Assembly (NCBI GenBank): GCA_024742735.1
Contig: JANSXV010000003.1
Span: 457,823 to 521,822, forward strand
Length of the DNA: 64,000 nucleotides
Source of the DNA: Alphaproteobacteria bacterium
GTDB lineage: Bacteria > Pseudomonadota > Alphaproteobacteria > Caulobacterales > Maricaulaceae
Direction of reading: 5' to 3'
Shown: piece by piece, positions 25,714-36,943 of the stretch
Numbering within the stretch: the first letter of the stretch is position 1
How the letters are laid out: the number at the start of each line of letters is the position of its first letter
Position numbers and translations under genes: made by a program
Notes under the pieces: model-generated
Database searches by the model: none
Told to the model about the DNA's origin: nothing
Seen by the model: the letters and a program-made list of their open reading frames with translations, nothing else

Positions 25714-26985
25714 GTGCGCGCCCGCTCGACCGGCCTTGCGGCGGTGCTCGCCGCCGCCCTCGCTGCCTGTCAGCCGGAAGCCGTTGCGCCGGCGCCGGCG
25801 GGCGAGCAGGCGTCCGCCGAAGCGGTCGCCGTCACCATCGTGGCGACCGTGCCGGACAATGCCGGCCCCATCTATCTGGCCGCCAATGTGGAGGCGCTCG
25901 GGCCCTGGCGGGCCGATGGCCGGCTCATGGACGGCGAGGGCCGCACGCGCACCACGACGCTCGCCCTGCCCGACGGCTTCGAGCTGGAGTTCAAGCTGAC
26001 CGGCGGGAGCTGGGACCTCGAGGGCACAGGGCCTTCGGGGACCGTGCTTCCAAACTTCCGCCACACGGTGGAAGCTGGCGCGGAGAACCGCGTCGAGGCG
26101 GAGATCGTCGACTTCAAGCGACCGCCCGAGGCCTATCTCGCCGATCCCCAAGGTTCCGGCGTTCTGGGAACCCTGATCTACTGGACGGATGTGGAGAGCG
26201 CCTTCTTCGACGTGACGCGCCACGTCTCCATCTGGCTGCCGCCCGGCTATGAGGCCGAGCCTGACCGACGCTACCCGGTCCTTTACATGCATGACGGCCA
26301 GAACCTGTTCGACCCGCGCATCGCCAATACCGGCACAGACTGGGGCGTCGACGAGGCCATGGTGGCCAATGTCGAGGCCGGCCTGCACGCGCCGGCCATC
26401 GTGGTGGGCGTGTGGAGCACGAATATTCGCGGGTATGAGCTATCGCCCTGGCATGGCGGACCGGACTATGCCCGGCTGCTGATCGAGGAGATCAAGCCGC
26501 GCATCGACGCGCAGTTCCGCACGCTGCCAGGTCGGGAGACGACCTTCACCATGGGCTCGTCCATGGGCGGGCTGATCTCGCTCTACCTGGTGCGCGAACA
26601 CTCCGACGTGTTCAGCGCGTGCGGCTGCGTTTCCACCCATGTTCCGCTCAGCCCGGCTGTGGCGCGCGACTTTCTGGGGCTTGAGACGGGCGACTACGCC
26701 GATCTGGAGACTCCGTATCTGCTGCAGGACGCCGAAGCCGGTGCAGCCTTGCCCGAGGATATCCGGATTTATTTCGACTGGGGCACGACGACGCTGGACG
26801 CCGAATACGGCGACGTCATGGAGGCGCTGCGCCCCTGGCTGGAGGCGGAAGGCTTTGTGGAGGGCGAGACCTATGCCTACCGGGAGTTCGAAGGCGCGCC
26901 TCACAATGAAGCGGCCTGGCGCGAGCGGGTCCACCTGCAACTCGCCTGGCTGCTGGGAAGCGTCGATCCGAACACGCTGGATTAG
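25714..26985 (+). CDS. Lipoprotein esterase with N-terminal starch-binding-like domain
   Basis: The 423-residue product starts at a GTG 11 bp after the GH97 gene, with AGAGG upstream. It has a lipoprotein leader (AAVLAAALAAC), a beta domain at about 35-130 that resembles CBM20 starch-binding modules (VTIVATVPDNAGPIYLAANV, then LGPW), and an esterase-D/CE1-like alpha/beta hydrolase. The nucleophile is Ser283 in GSSMGG, with a late His in APHNEAAW. It is probably an outer-membrane-anchored esterase acting on acylated or decorated glucan or oligosaccharide; the substrate is unknown. The starch-binding reading is by eye only. Confidence 0.75.
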   Translation: MRARSTGLAAVLAAALAACQPEAVAPAPAGEQASAEAVAVTIVATVPDNAGPIYLAANVEALGPWRADGRLMDGEGRTRTTTLALPDGFELEFKLTGGSWDLEGTGPSGTVLPNFRHTVEAGAENRVEAEIVDFKRPPEAYLADPQGSGVLGTLIYWTDVESAFFDVTRHVSIWLPPGYEAEPDRRYPVLYMHDGQNLFDPRIANTGTDWGVDEAMVANVEAGLHAPAIVVGVWSTNIRGYELSPWHGGPDYARLLIEEIKPRIDAQFRTLPGRETTFTMGSSMGGLISLYLVREHSDVFSACGCVSTHVPLSPAVARDFLGLETGDYADLETPYLLQDAEAGAALPEDIRIYFDWGTTTLDAEYGDVMEALRPWLEAEGFVEGETYAYREFEGAPHNEAAWRERVHLQLAWLLGSVDPNTLD

Positions 26986-26991
26986 GACGCT

Positions 26992-27672
26992 TCAGGGCTG
27001 CCCAGGCACACCGTTCAGGAACGTATTGATGGTCAGGCGCCCGGTCCGGGGGTTTGCCTGGAAGGTGTGAGTCTCCGGCACCAGGCCGGTATGCAGGCAC
27101 AGGCCGCGATAGATCACGGCCCGATTGAACCGGGGCTCGACCTCGTCAATGCGTTCAAAGACCTCATCGCCCGAGAAGTAACCCGCTGGCGGGCCGTCGG
27201 GGTATTCCCCCTTCAACGCGTCTCGATAGGCCGGGAACCGCTCCTCGGTGATGATCTCGAAGCCTGTCGAACGATGGCGGAAGAAGGCCGTTCCCGCGTC
27301 CTCTGGGCCGGTCAGATAGTGCAGGAGCGCGATCCGGTTCTCATCAAGACCGTCATTATGGGGCAGACGCTGGATCGCGCTAAGCTCTTCGGGCCGCGTG
27401 GTCACCATCGAGTATGTCGTCTCGGCGAGGCGGGCGCCCGCGTAGCCGAACGCGCGCGACAGAACCTCCCCGATCACGCCCTGGCAGGGCTGAAGATGCT
27501 CAGCCGGAGCATCTGCGCGCACGCCGGGATAGTACTTGCCCGCGTGTCCGAATTCACGCGAAGCCGCGTCGGCGATCAGGGCGTCAGGATCCGGATGGAA
27601 ACCGTCGATGATGATGAGCGGCTGACCCTCACGCCCCATGCGCCGGCCAGTGATGAACGGATCATGGGTCAT
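26992..27672 (-). CDS. DUF6445-type putative 2-oxoglutarate/Fe(II) oxygenase
   Basis: The 226-residue product matches the DUF6445 type found near tryptophan-halogenase genes in Caulobacterales. A possible iron-binding set is visible: His105 and Asp107 in LPHNDG, and His194 in LCLHTG, with a following Arg in NPRTGRL, the arrangement of 2-oxoglutarate-dependent oxygenases. No signal peptide, so cytoplasmic. It converges on the esterase gene (6 bp apart) and is divergent from a GH13 gene. Its link to the halogenase-like proteins is inferred from their frequent co-occurrence; the substrate is unknown. Confidence 0.7.
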   Translation of the reverse strand: MTHDPFITGRRMGREGQPLIIIDGFHPDPDALIADAASREFGHAGKYYPGVRADAPAEHLQPCQGVIGEVLSRAFGYAGARLAETTYSMVTTRPEELSAIQRLPHNDGLDENRIALLHYLTGPEDAGTAFFRHRSTGFEIITEERFPAYRDALKGEYPDGPPAGYFSGDEVFERIDEVEPRFNRAVIYRGLCLHTGLVPETHTFQANPRTGRLTINTFLNGVPGQP

Positions 27673-27872
27673 TCCAGAACCTCGACAAGGCGTCTCCAGA
27701 GTAAAGCAAATTCATGCAAACCGGGCCCGGCACGATGGCGTTTACGCCATGCCCTTTATATCAGCATAACATCATTTAAGGCGCCCTTCATCCTGCGACG
27801 CAGCATAGAAAAATTTTGCAAACCAGAGCCGATCTGGGGCATGCTGCAGGTCTTGGTTTCGGGAGGATCGAC
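27673..27872. promoter_or_regulatory. Divergent DUF6445 / GH13 promoter region
   Basis: The 200-bp spacer holds GCAAATTCATGCAAA (27706-27720) and TTTTGCAAA (27814-27822), both of the TGCAA type, and a dyad ATGGCGTTTACGCCAT at 27735-27750 with six-base arms. GGGAGG at 27861-27866 fixes the GH13 start. No gene is seen. Confidence 0.5.
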
Positions 27873-29279
27873 ATGAGGTTCATGATTGCACTGTCCGCGC
27901 TGGCCGCAAGCCTTGGCGCGCCGGCCCTGGCGCAGGACCCTGTCGGCTACACGCCGCGTCCCGCTGTTGAGGTGAACCATCCCGAATGGGCGGTGAACGC
28001 GGCGATCTACCAGATCAACACCCGCCAGTTCACCGACGAGGGCACGTTCGCCGCGGCCGCCGGGCAGCTGCCCCGCCTGGCGGACATGGGGATCGACATC
28101 ATCTGGCTCATGCCCGTCCACCCGATCGGTGAGGTCGAGCGCAAGGGCACGCTCGGCAGCCCCTATTCCGTGCGGGACTATTATGGCGTGAACCCGGAGT
28201 TCGGCACGCTGGAGGACCTGCGCGCCTTCATCGATGCGGCCCACGCGCTGGACATGCACGTCATCCTGGACTGGGTGGCCAACCACTCGGCCTGGGACAA
28301 CCCGCTCGTGGAGCAGCATCCCGACTGGTACTCCCGCGACTGGCGCGGCGAGATGCAGGCCGTGCCCGGCACGGACTGGTCCGACGTCGTCGATTTCGAC
28401 TTCTCCAGCCCCGAACTGCGCGAATACATGGCCGATGTCATGGCCTGGTGGGTTGAGGATGTGGGCGTGGACGGCTTCCGCGCCGATGTCGCCGGCTTCG
28501 TGCCGCTGGACTTCTGGGAGATGCTCCGCACGCGCCTGGACGCCATCAAGCCGGTCTTCATGCTGGCTGAATGGGAAACCCGTGATCACAGCCATCGCGC
28601 CTTTGACGCCACCTATGCCTGGAGCTGGAACAACACGCTCCATGACGTCGCCATGGGCAACGCCGACGCCAGCGCCCTGCGCAGCTACTATTTCTACGAT
28701 CAGGACAATGCCTGGCCGCAGGACGCCTGGCGGCTGACCTATGTGGCCAACCATGATCAGAACGCCTGGGTGGCGACCCAGTTCGACCGGTTCGGCGACG
28801 CGCTGGAATCCGCCATCGCCCTGTCCGTGGTCGGGGAAGGCATGCCCATGGTGTATAACGGCCAGGAAGCCGGCAACACCGACATGCTGGAGTTCTTCGA
28901 GCGCGATCCCATCGTCTGGCGCGACCATCCACTGAACGACCACTTCACCGCGCTCTTCGGTCTGCTGGAAGCCAACACCGCCCTCTGGCACGGCTCGGCC
29001 GGCGGGCAGATGGTCCCGGTCGAGACCGATCACCCGGCGGAAGTCCTGAGCTTTGTGCGCTCGAACGGTGAGGACGCCGTGTTCGCGGCCTTCAACTTCT
29101 CCGCCGATCCGGTGTCGGTCGTGCTGCAGGATGGCCCGATCGAGGGGGTCTGGGCACGGTTCTCCGATGGAACCTCCATCGACCTCGCGCCCGGCGCCGA
29201 GATGAGGCTGCCGGCCTGGGGCCATGCGATCTGGGTTCGCGGCGGCGGGGCGCCTGCAGCCTCGCTCAATGACCGCTGA
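27873..29279 (+). CDS. Exported alpha-amylase-family enzyme, GH13
   Basis: The 468-residue product has a signal peptide (MRFMIALSALAASLGAPALAQ), then a compact GH13 barrel: AAIYQINTRQFTDEG, region I DWVANHS, nucleophile Asp205 in GFRADVAG, acid/base Glu233 in LAEWET, Asp295 in ANHDQN, and a short C-terminal beta domain. GGGAGG six bases upstream supports the ATG at 27873. It is probably periplasmic and acts on maltodextrins; the exact specificity cannot be read. The ED operon follows after 109 bp that hold a different operator. Confidence 0.88.
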   Translation: MRFMIALSALAASLGAPALAQDPVGYTPRPAVEVNHPEWAVNAAIYQINTRQFTDEGTFAAAAGQLPRLADMGIDIIWLMPVHPIGEVERKGTLGSPYSVRDYYGVNPEFGTLEDLRAFIDAAHALDMHVILDWVANHSAWDNPLVEQHPDWYSRDWRGEMQAVPGTDWSDVVDFDFSSPELREYMADVMAWWVEDVGVDGFRADVAGFVPLDFWEMLRTRLDAIKPVFMLAEWETRDHSHRAFDATYAWSWNNTLHDVAMGNADASALRSYYFYDQDNAWPQDAWRLTYVANHDQNAWVATQFDRFGDALESAIALSVVGEGMPMVYNGQEAGNTDMLEFFERDPIVWRDHPLNDHFTALFGLLEANTALWHGSAGGQMVPVETDHPAEVLSFVRSNGEDAVFAAFNFSADPVSVVLQDGPIEGVWARFSDGTSIDLAPGAEMRLPAWGHAIWVRGGGAPAASLNDR

Positions 29280-29296
29280 AGGCCGAAGCGAGTGAT

Positions 29297-29310
29297 TGAC
29301 ATCGTTGTCA
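29297..29310. promoter_or_regulatory. LacI-type operator before the Entner-Doudoroff operon
   Basis: TGACATCGTTGTCA has perfect TGACA/TGTCA arms and a central CG, the standard LacI-family form. It lies 79 bp before zwf. It is unlike the TGCAA-type sites, so the operon may answer to a separate regulator. Confidence 0.6.
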
Positions 29311-29388
29311 TGTTGACGTCCCCTACGCGCCCGTCTTGCCCTTGCGCCCGGTTGACCGCCGGGAGGCGCGCCCGCCAGGATTTCGCCC

Positions 29389-30864
29389 ATGGCTGAACTC
29401 GTCCCGGTCGAACCGTTCGACATCGTGATTTTCGGCGCGACCGGCGATCTGGCTCGGCGCAAGCTGATTCCGGCGCTGTTTCACCGCTGGTGCGATGGAC
29501 AGATTCCGGAGAACTCCCGCATCATCGGGGTTGCGCGCGACGAGCTGACCGACGCCGAGTTTCACGAGCGCGCCGCCGAGTTCGGCCTGCCGGACGGCGC
29601 AAGCGAACAGCGGCGCGAGCGCTGGGCGGAGTTCATCGCCCATGTGCGCTATATTGCGGCGGACATCGAGGGCGAGTCGCCGGGCTGGGCCGCGTTGAAA
29701 GACGCGCTGGACCCCAATGAAGACAAGATCCGCATCTTCTATCTGGCGCTACCGCCTTCGATCTACGGCAAGACCTGCGCGGCGATCGGCGCCCACGGCC
29801 TGAACACGCGCGGGTCCCGGGTCATTCTGGAGAAGCCCATCGGGCGCGACTATCACTCCGCCCGGCTGATCAACGAGGCGGTGGGCGCGGTCTTCCCGGA
29901 GAATTCGATCTTCCGGATCGACCACTACCTGGGCAAGGAAACCGTCCAGAACCTGTTGATCCTGCGCTTTGCGAACATGCTGCTGGAGCCGGTCTGGAGC
30001 GCGGGCGGGATCGATCATGTCCAGATCACGGTCGCGGAAAGCCTGGGGGCCGGCACGCGGGCGAGCTATTACGACCGTTCGGGCGCCCTGCGCGACATGG
30101 TGCAGAACCACATTCTCCAGCTGCTGTGCCTTGTCGCCATGGAGCCGCCGGCGAGCCTTGAGGCCGATGCGGTGCGCGCGGAGAAGCTGAAAGTCCTGCG
30201 CGCCCTGCGCCTGATCAAGGCCGATCAGGCCGGCGAAGCGGTCGTGCGTGGCCAGTACCAGGCCGGCATCAGCGACGGGGCCTCGGCGCCGGCCTACGCC
30301 GAGGAAGTCGGCGAAGAGAGCAAGACCGAAACTTTCGTGGCGATTCGGGCCGACATCGACAACTGGCGGTGGGCGGGCGTGCCGTTTTACCTGCGCACCG
30401 GCAAGCGCATGCGCGCGCGGCGCAGCGAGATCATCATCCAGTTCAAGCCGGTGCCCCACGACATCATCAACGCCGACGCCGGCGTCATGCAGCCCAACCG
30501 CCTGGTGATCCGGCTGCAGCCCGATGAAGGCGTGAAGCTGATGATGATGACCAAAGACCCCGGCCCTGGCGGGGTTCGCCTGCGCTATGTGCCGCTCAAC
30601 CTGTCCTACGCCGAAACCTTCGATCAGGACTATCCCGACGCCTATGAGCGCCTGCTCATGGCGGTGGTGCGCGGCAATCTGGGTCTGTTCATGCGCCGCG
30701 ACGAGGTGGAGGCCGCCTGGCGCTGGACCGATGCGGTGGTCGCGGCCTGGACCGACGGCGCCTGCCCGCTGCAATTCTATCCGGCCGGTTCGGATGGCCC
30801 CGACAAGGCCTCGCTTCTGCTCAGCCGCGACGGACGGGAATGGTATGATGCCGAACGGCCCTGA
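29389..30864 (+). CDS. zwf: Glucose-6-phosphate 1-dehydrogenase
   Basis: The 491-residue product oxidises glucose 6-phosphate to 6-phosphogluconolactone with NADP, the entry to the Entner-Doudoroff route. The cofactor motif is FGATGDLARRKL near residue 16, and the active-site motif RIDHYLGKE has His179. Length is usual for the family. First gene of a tight plus-strand operon zwf-pgl-edd-glk-eda-GH13; pgl starts inside its last codons. An operator at 29297-29310 probably controls it. Confidence 0.97.
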   Translation: MAELVPVEPFDIVIFGATGDLARRKLIPALFHRWCDGQIPENSRIIGVARDELTDAEFHERAAEFGLPDGASEQRRERWAEFIAHVRYIAADIEGESPGWAALKDALDPNEDKIRIFYLALPPSIYGKTCAAIGAHGLNTRGSRVILEKPIGRDYHSARLINEAVGAVFPENSIFRIDHYLGKETVQNLLILRFANMLLEPVWSAGGIDHVQITVAESLGAGTRASYYDRSGALRDMVQNHILQLLCLVAMEPPASLEADAVRAEKLKVLRALRLIKADQAGEAVVRGQYQAGISDGASAPAYAEEVGEESKTETFVAIRADIDNWRWAGVPFYLRTGKRMRARRSEIIIQFKPVPHDIINADAGVMQPNRLVIRLQPDEGVKLMMMTKDPGPGGVRLRYVPLNLSYAETFDQDYPDAYERLLMAVVRGNLGLFMRRDEVEAAWRWTDAVVAAWTDGACPLQFYPAGSDGPDKASLLLSRDGREWYDAERP

Positions 30865-31591
30865 CAAGAACGCGCTGTCCCTGGTGACCGCCATGCAGGA
30901 CTTTACCGACGGAGAAACCGCCGCGCGGACCCTGGCCGCCGCCGTGGAGGCGCGCCTGCGCGAAGGAATCGCCCGCCGGGGCCGCGCGAGCCTGGCCGCC
31001 TCGGGCGGATCCAGCCCGAAGCGCCTGTATGAAATTCTTGCCAGCGCCGATCTGGACTGGTCGAAGGTGACCGTCGTGCTGGCTGATGAGCGCTGGGTGG
31101 AACCGGGGCTGACCGGATCCAATGAGAGCTTCATCAAGGCCAGTCTGCTCACCGGAAACGCCGCTGACTGCGCCTTCATCGGGCTCAAGACGCCGGCGGC
31201 TGCGCCGAGCGGCGGACTTGCCGAGATCGAGGACCGGCTCGCTGGAGCGCCACACCCGTTTGATGCGGTGATCCTGGGTATGGGAACAGACGGGCACACC
31301 CTGTCCTGGTTCCCGGAAGCTGAGGGTCTCGACGCGGCGCTCGCCCCTGAAGGCCCGCGGGCCGCTGCAGTCACCGCGACCCGCAGCGATGTCACAGGCC
31401 CCTTCACCGAGCGCGCCACGCTGACGCTTTCAGCGCTGCAGGGCGCGCGTCTGTGTGCGCTGCTGATCAGCGGCGAAGCCAAGCGGGCCGTCTGGCGCGA
31501 TGCGGCCGGGCCGGGCCGCGTAAACGCCATGCCTGTACGCGCTCTGATGCGTGATCCCGGCCTCGATCTGCAAACCTACTGGTGGCCCTAG
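30848..31591 (+). CDS. pgl: 6-phosphogluconolactonase
   Basis: The 247-residue product hydrolyses 6-phosphogluconolactone. Family signatures are [22 protein letters not shown] and [16 protein letters not shown]. The start overlaps the end of zwf by 17 bases; of the two adjacent ATG codons (30845, 30848), the second has the better spacing from GGGAA. Translational coupling to zwf is likely. edd follows after 19 bp. Confidence 0.95.
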   Translation: MPNGPDKNALSLVTAMQDFTDGETAARTLAAAVEARLREGIARRGRASLAASGGSSPKRLYEILASADLDWSKVTVVLADERWVEPGLTGSNESFIKASLLTGNAADCAFIGLKTPAAAPSGGLAEIEDRLAGAPHPFDAVILGMGTDGHTLSWFPEAEGLDAALAPEGPRAAAVTATRSDVTGPFTERATLTLSALQGARLCALLISGEAKRAVWRDAAGPGRVNAMPVRALMRDPGLDLQTYWWP

Positions 31592-31610
31592 CGCCCGTCC
31601 GGAGACCCCG

Positions 31611-33469
<1,859 letters not shown>

Positions 33470-33473
<4 letters not shown>

Positions 33474-34438
33474 CCGGGCGCTACCTGGTCGCCGATATCG
33501 GCGGCACGAACGCACGCTTCGCCATCGCAGAAGGCTCTGCGGCCGACGGTTTCGTGCTCGCCCATGTGCGCCGGTTCCGCAACGAGGATTTCGAGCACCT
33601 GCGCGACGCCGCCCATGCCTATCTGCAAAGCTGGGACGGACCGGCGCCGGACCGCGCCTGCTTCGCCGTCGCCGCGCCGATCACGCCGGGCCGCATCCGC
33701 CTGACCAACTCCACCTGGAAGTTCGAACCCGACGAGCTCGCCCGCGAGCTGGGCCTTGCGCACGTCATCCCGGCCAATGACTTCGCGGCCCAGGCCCGCG
33801 GCGCGCCGCTCTGCCCGCCGGGCGAACAGCTGGTGCTGAACGCCGCCCAACCCATGCCGGACGCACCGATCGCAGTCCTGGGCCCTGGAACCGGGCTGGG
33901 CCTGGGCCTGCTGACCCCCTGCCCCGGCGGCATGCGCGTCATCGCCACCGAGGGCGGCCATGCCGGGTTCGCGCCGCGCACCGATGAAGAGATCGCGGTG
34001 GGCAAGTTCATCGCGGACGAGTACGGCTTTGTGAGCTGGGAACGCCTGCTGTCCGGGCGAGGGCTGGTGAACATTCACCGCGCCCTGTGCTCCATCGAGG
34101 GTCAGACCTGGCCGGGCGTGCGGCCCGAGGAGATCACCGCCGAAGCCCTGTCCGACCCCACCTCCCGCTCCTACCGCGTCGTCATGCTGTTCTGCGCGGC
34201 GCTGGGCGCCTACGCTGGCGACGTGGCGGTGCTGACCGGGGCGCGGGGCGGCACGTATCTGGCCGGCGGCATCCTGCCCCGGATCCAGTCGCTGCTGGTC
34301 GAAAGCCCGTTCGAAGCGCGGCGCACACGGCGCGGGCCCATGACCCGTTATGTGGAGGCCATCCCGGTGCGCCTCATCCTGTCCGACGCCGCCGCCTTCA
34401 TGGGCGCGGCCGCCATCGCCGAAGCCGGAGGCCTGTAG
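33470..34438 (+). CDS. glk: Glucokinase
   Basis: The 322-residue product phosphorylates cytoplasmic glucose. It starts [18 protein letters not shown], the ATP-binding phosphate-1 motif of Glk-type (non-ROK) glucokinases, with later [11 protein letters not shown] and GGILPRIQ motifs. Its ATG overlaps the edd TGA, so translation is coupled. It supplies glucose 6-phosphate from glucose freed by the alpha- and beta-glucosidases of this window. Confidence 0.95.
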
Positions 34439-34441
34439 ATT

Positions 34442-35071
34442 ATGGCGCACACCCTGCCTGAGATTCTCGACGCCGCTACGGTGATCCCTGTGCTGGCCGT
34501 CTCCGACATCGCTTCGGCCAAGCCCCTGGCCCACGCGCTCGCGGCGGGCGGTCTGAAGGTCATCGAGCTGACCCTGCGCACACCCATCGCGCTGGATGCG
34601 CTCAAAGCCATGCAGGACGCCGAGCCGGAGCTGGTCATCGGGATGGGCACCATCACAACGCCCGCCCAGGCTGAAGCCAGCGCCCAAGCCGGTGCGGCCT
34701 TCCTGGTCAGCCCCGGACTGACCGCCAAGCTGGGCCAGGCCATGTTCGACACCGGCGCGCCCTGCCTGCCCGGCGTCGCAACGGCGGGCGAAGCCATGGC
34801 GGCGACCGAGGCGGGGTTCGAGGCGCTCAAATTTTTCCCCGCCGAGCCCGCTGGCGGCATCGCCTATCTGAAAGCGCTCGCCGGCCCGCTTCCGGACCTG
34901 GTCTTCTGCCCCACGGGCGGCATCTCGAAAGACCGGGCCGCCGACTACCTCGCCCTGAACAACGTCGCCTGCTGCGGGGGCAGCTGGATCGCCACCAACG
35001 CGCAGATCGCAGCCGGCGAGTGGGACGCCATAGCCGAAAACGCCCGCTTCGCCGCCAGCCTGACGGGGTAA
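34442..35071 (+). CDS. eda: KDPG aldolase
   Basis: The 209-residue product splits 2-keto-3-deoxy-6-phosphogluconate into pyruvate and glyceraldehyde 3-phosphate. The Schiff-base lysine is Lys130 in EALKFFPAE; other signatures are VIELTLRT, IGMGTI and PTGGIS. It lies 3 bp after glk, completing the full Entner-Doudoroff set in one operon. Confidence 0.97.
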   Translation: MAHTLPEILDAATVIPVLAVSDIASAKPLAHALAAGGLKVIELTLRTPIALDALKAMQDAEPELVIGMGTITTPAQAEASAQAGAAFLVSPGLTAKLGQAMFDTGAPCLPGVATAGEAMAATEAGFEALKFFPAEPAGGIAYLKALAGPLPDLVFCPTGGISKDRAADYLALNNVACCGGSWIATNAQIAAGEWDAIAENARFAASLTG

Positions 35072-35076
35072 GCGCG

Positions 35077-36936
35077 ATGCGGACCCTCGTCGCCCTCGCC
35101 GCGCTGGCCGCCCTTCCCTCACAGGCGGCGGCCCAGCCGGTGGAGCGGATCGAGCCGCCGCACTGGTGGGTCGGGTTTGAAGACCCCACAGTCCAGCTGG
35201 TCGTCCATGGCGAGAACGCCGCCGCGCTGAACGTCGCTGAGGACGACCCGCGCGTGGAGATCACAGCGGTCGAGCGGGCCGACAGTGAAAATTACTTGTT
35301 CATCGATCTGCGCCTCGCCGCCGGGGCCGGGCCGGGCCCTTTGACCCTGCGCTTCACGGTCCCGGACGGCACGGTGATCGAGCACGCCTATCCGCTCATG
35401 GCCCGCGCGCCCGGCTCGGCGGCGCGCGACGGGTTCGACTCAACCGACACGGTCTACCTCGCCTATCCCGACCGCTTCGCCAATGGCGACCCCGGCAATG
35501 ACACGGTCGAGGGCTATGTGGACGGATTGAACCGTACCGATCCGGGCGGGCGCCATGGCGGCGACCTTCAGGGCCTGATCGATCACCTCGACTATGTTGA
35601 GGCCATGGGCTTCACCCAGCTCTGGCTCAACCCGGTTCTGGAAAACGCCGAGGCGCGCAACAGCTATCATGGCTACGCCATCACCGATCACTACCGGGTC
35701 GATCCGCGCCTGGGCGACACCGCGCTCTACCGCCGGCTTTCAGACGAGGCCGCAGCGCGCGGGATCGGCCTGATCAAGGACGTGGTCCTGAACCATGCCG
35801 GCTCGAACCATCCTCTGTTTCAGGACCCGCCGAGCCCCTCATGGTTCAACAATGACGCGGTCTTCTTCCCGTCGAGCCACCAGCACACGACGGCCTATGA
35901 CCCCTATGTCGCCCAGACCGACCGGCGCGACTTCGTCGATGGCTGGTTCGCCCCGACCATGCCGGACTTCAATCAGCGCGAGGAGCGCGTGGCGCGCTAT
36001 CTGATCGACAACACGATCTGGTGGATCGAGGAGGCCGGGCTGTCCGGTCTGCGCCTGGACACCTACGACTTCTCCGATGCGGCGTTCCTGGACCGGTACA
36101 TGAACCGGATCATGACCGAATATCCCGATCTCGGCGTTGTGGGCGAGGCCTGGGCCTATGACCCGGCGGTGATCGCGCCCATGCAGACCGGCTCGCCGCT
36201 GGCGCCGGAGGGCCAGCCGGGCGTGCCCAGCCTCATGGACTTCCCCCTGCAGATCCGCGCCCGCGACGCCCTGCTGGCCGAGGATAGCGGGTACAGCGGC
36301 CTGATCAGCCTCTACCAGTTCATGGTCAATGACCGGCTCTACGGTGACCCCTCCGATCTGATGATCTTTGCGGACAATCACGATTTCGACCGGATCCACA
36401 CCCAGATGGGCGAAGACCCGGCCCTGACGCGCATGGCCCTGACCCTGACGCTGACCCTGCGCGGCGTGCCGCAGATCTATTACGGAACGGAACTGTTGTT
36501 CACCAACGCAACGCCCGGCGACCATGGCGAAATCCGCGAGGACTTCCCAGGCGGCTGGTCGGGCGATGCGGTCAACGCCTTCTCCGGCGAAGGGCTGAGT
36601 GAAGAGGCCGCCTCGATGCAGGACTGGCTTCGCGCCATGGTCACCTGGCGGCGCACCGCCGCCCCGATCCATCACGGCGACATGATCCACTTCGCCCCGC
36701 TGGAGCGGCACGGGACGCAAAGCGTCTATGTCTACGCGCGCCGCCACGAAGGCGAGACGGTGCTGGTCGTCATCAACAAGGGCGATGCTTCCCACGCCCT
36801 TGATCTGGGCCGGTACGGGGAGGTTCTGGACGGTTACACGGCGGCGCGCAACATGGTCACCGGCGCGCGCCAGGCCCTGGGAGACGGGCTGAGCGCGCCG
36901 GGACGGTCGGCGAGCGTGTTCGAGCTGGAGCGCTGA
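35077..36936 (+). CDS. Periplasmic neopullulanase/cyclomaltodextrinase-like GH13
   Basis: The 619-residue product has a signal peptide (MRTLVALAALAALPSQAAAQ), an N-terminal cyclomaltodextrinase-type beta domain (RIEPPHWWVGFEDPTVQLVV), a GH13 barrel (VYLAYPDRFANGD; region I KDVVLNHAG; nucleophile Asp328 in GLRLDTYD; acid/base Glu357 in VGEAWAYD; Asp436 in DNHDFDR) and a C-terminal domain. This is the SusA/neopullulanase architecture. It is the last gene of the ED operon, 5 bp after eda, so starch breakdown and glucose catabolism are co-transcribed. Convergent with the symporter gene. Confidence 0.9.
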   Translation: MRTLVALAALAALPSQAAAQPVERIEPPHWWVGFEDPTVQLVVHGENAAALNVAEDDPRVEITAVERADSENYLFIDLRLAAGAGPGPLTLRFTVPDGTVIEHAYPLMARAPGSAARDGFDSTDTVYLAYPDRFANGDPGNDTVEGYVDGLNRTDPGGRHGGDLQGLIDHLDYVEAMGFTQLWLNPVLENAEARNSYHGYAITDHYRVDPRLGDTALYRRLSDEAAARGIGLIKDVVLNHAGSNHPLFQDPPSPSWFNNDAVFFPSSHQHTTAYDPYVAQTDRRDFVDGWFAPTMPDFNQREERVARYLIDNTIWWIEEAGLSGLRLDTYDFSDAAFLDRYMNRIMTEYPDLGVVGEAWAYDPAVIAPMQTGSPLAPEGQPGVPSLMDFPLQIRARDALLAEDSGYSGLISLYQFMVNDRLYGDPSDLMIFADNHDFDRIHTQMGEDPALTRMALTLTLTLRGVPQIYYGTELLFTNATPGDHGEIREDFPGGWSGDAVNAFSGEGLSEEAASMQDWLRAMVTWRRTAAPIHHGDMIHFAPLERHGTQSVYVYARRHEGETVLVVINKGDASHALDLGRYGEVLDGYTAARNMVTGARQALGDGLSAPGRSASVFELER

Positions 36937-36943
36937 TCGGGCC

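Noticed and set aside
27735..27750. Dyad ATGGCGTTTACGCCAT as a transcription terminator
   Set aside because: No T-run follows on either strand and it lies in a divergent promoter region; an operator role is more likely but unproven.
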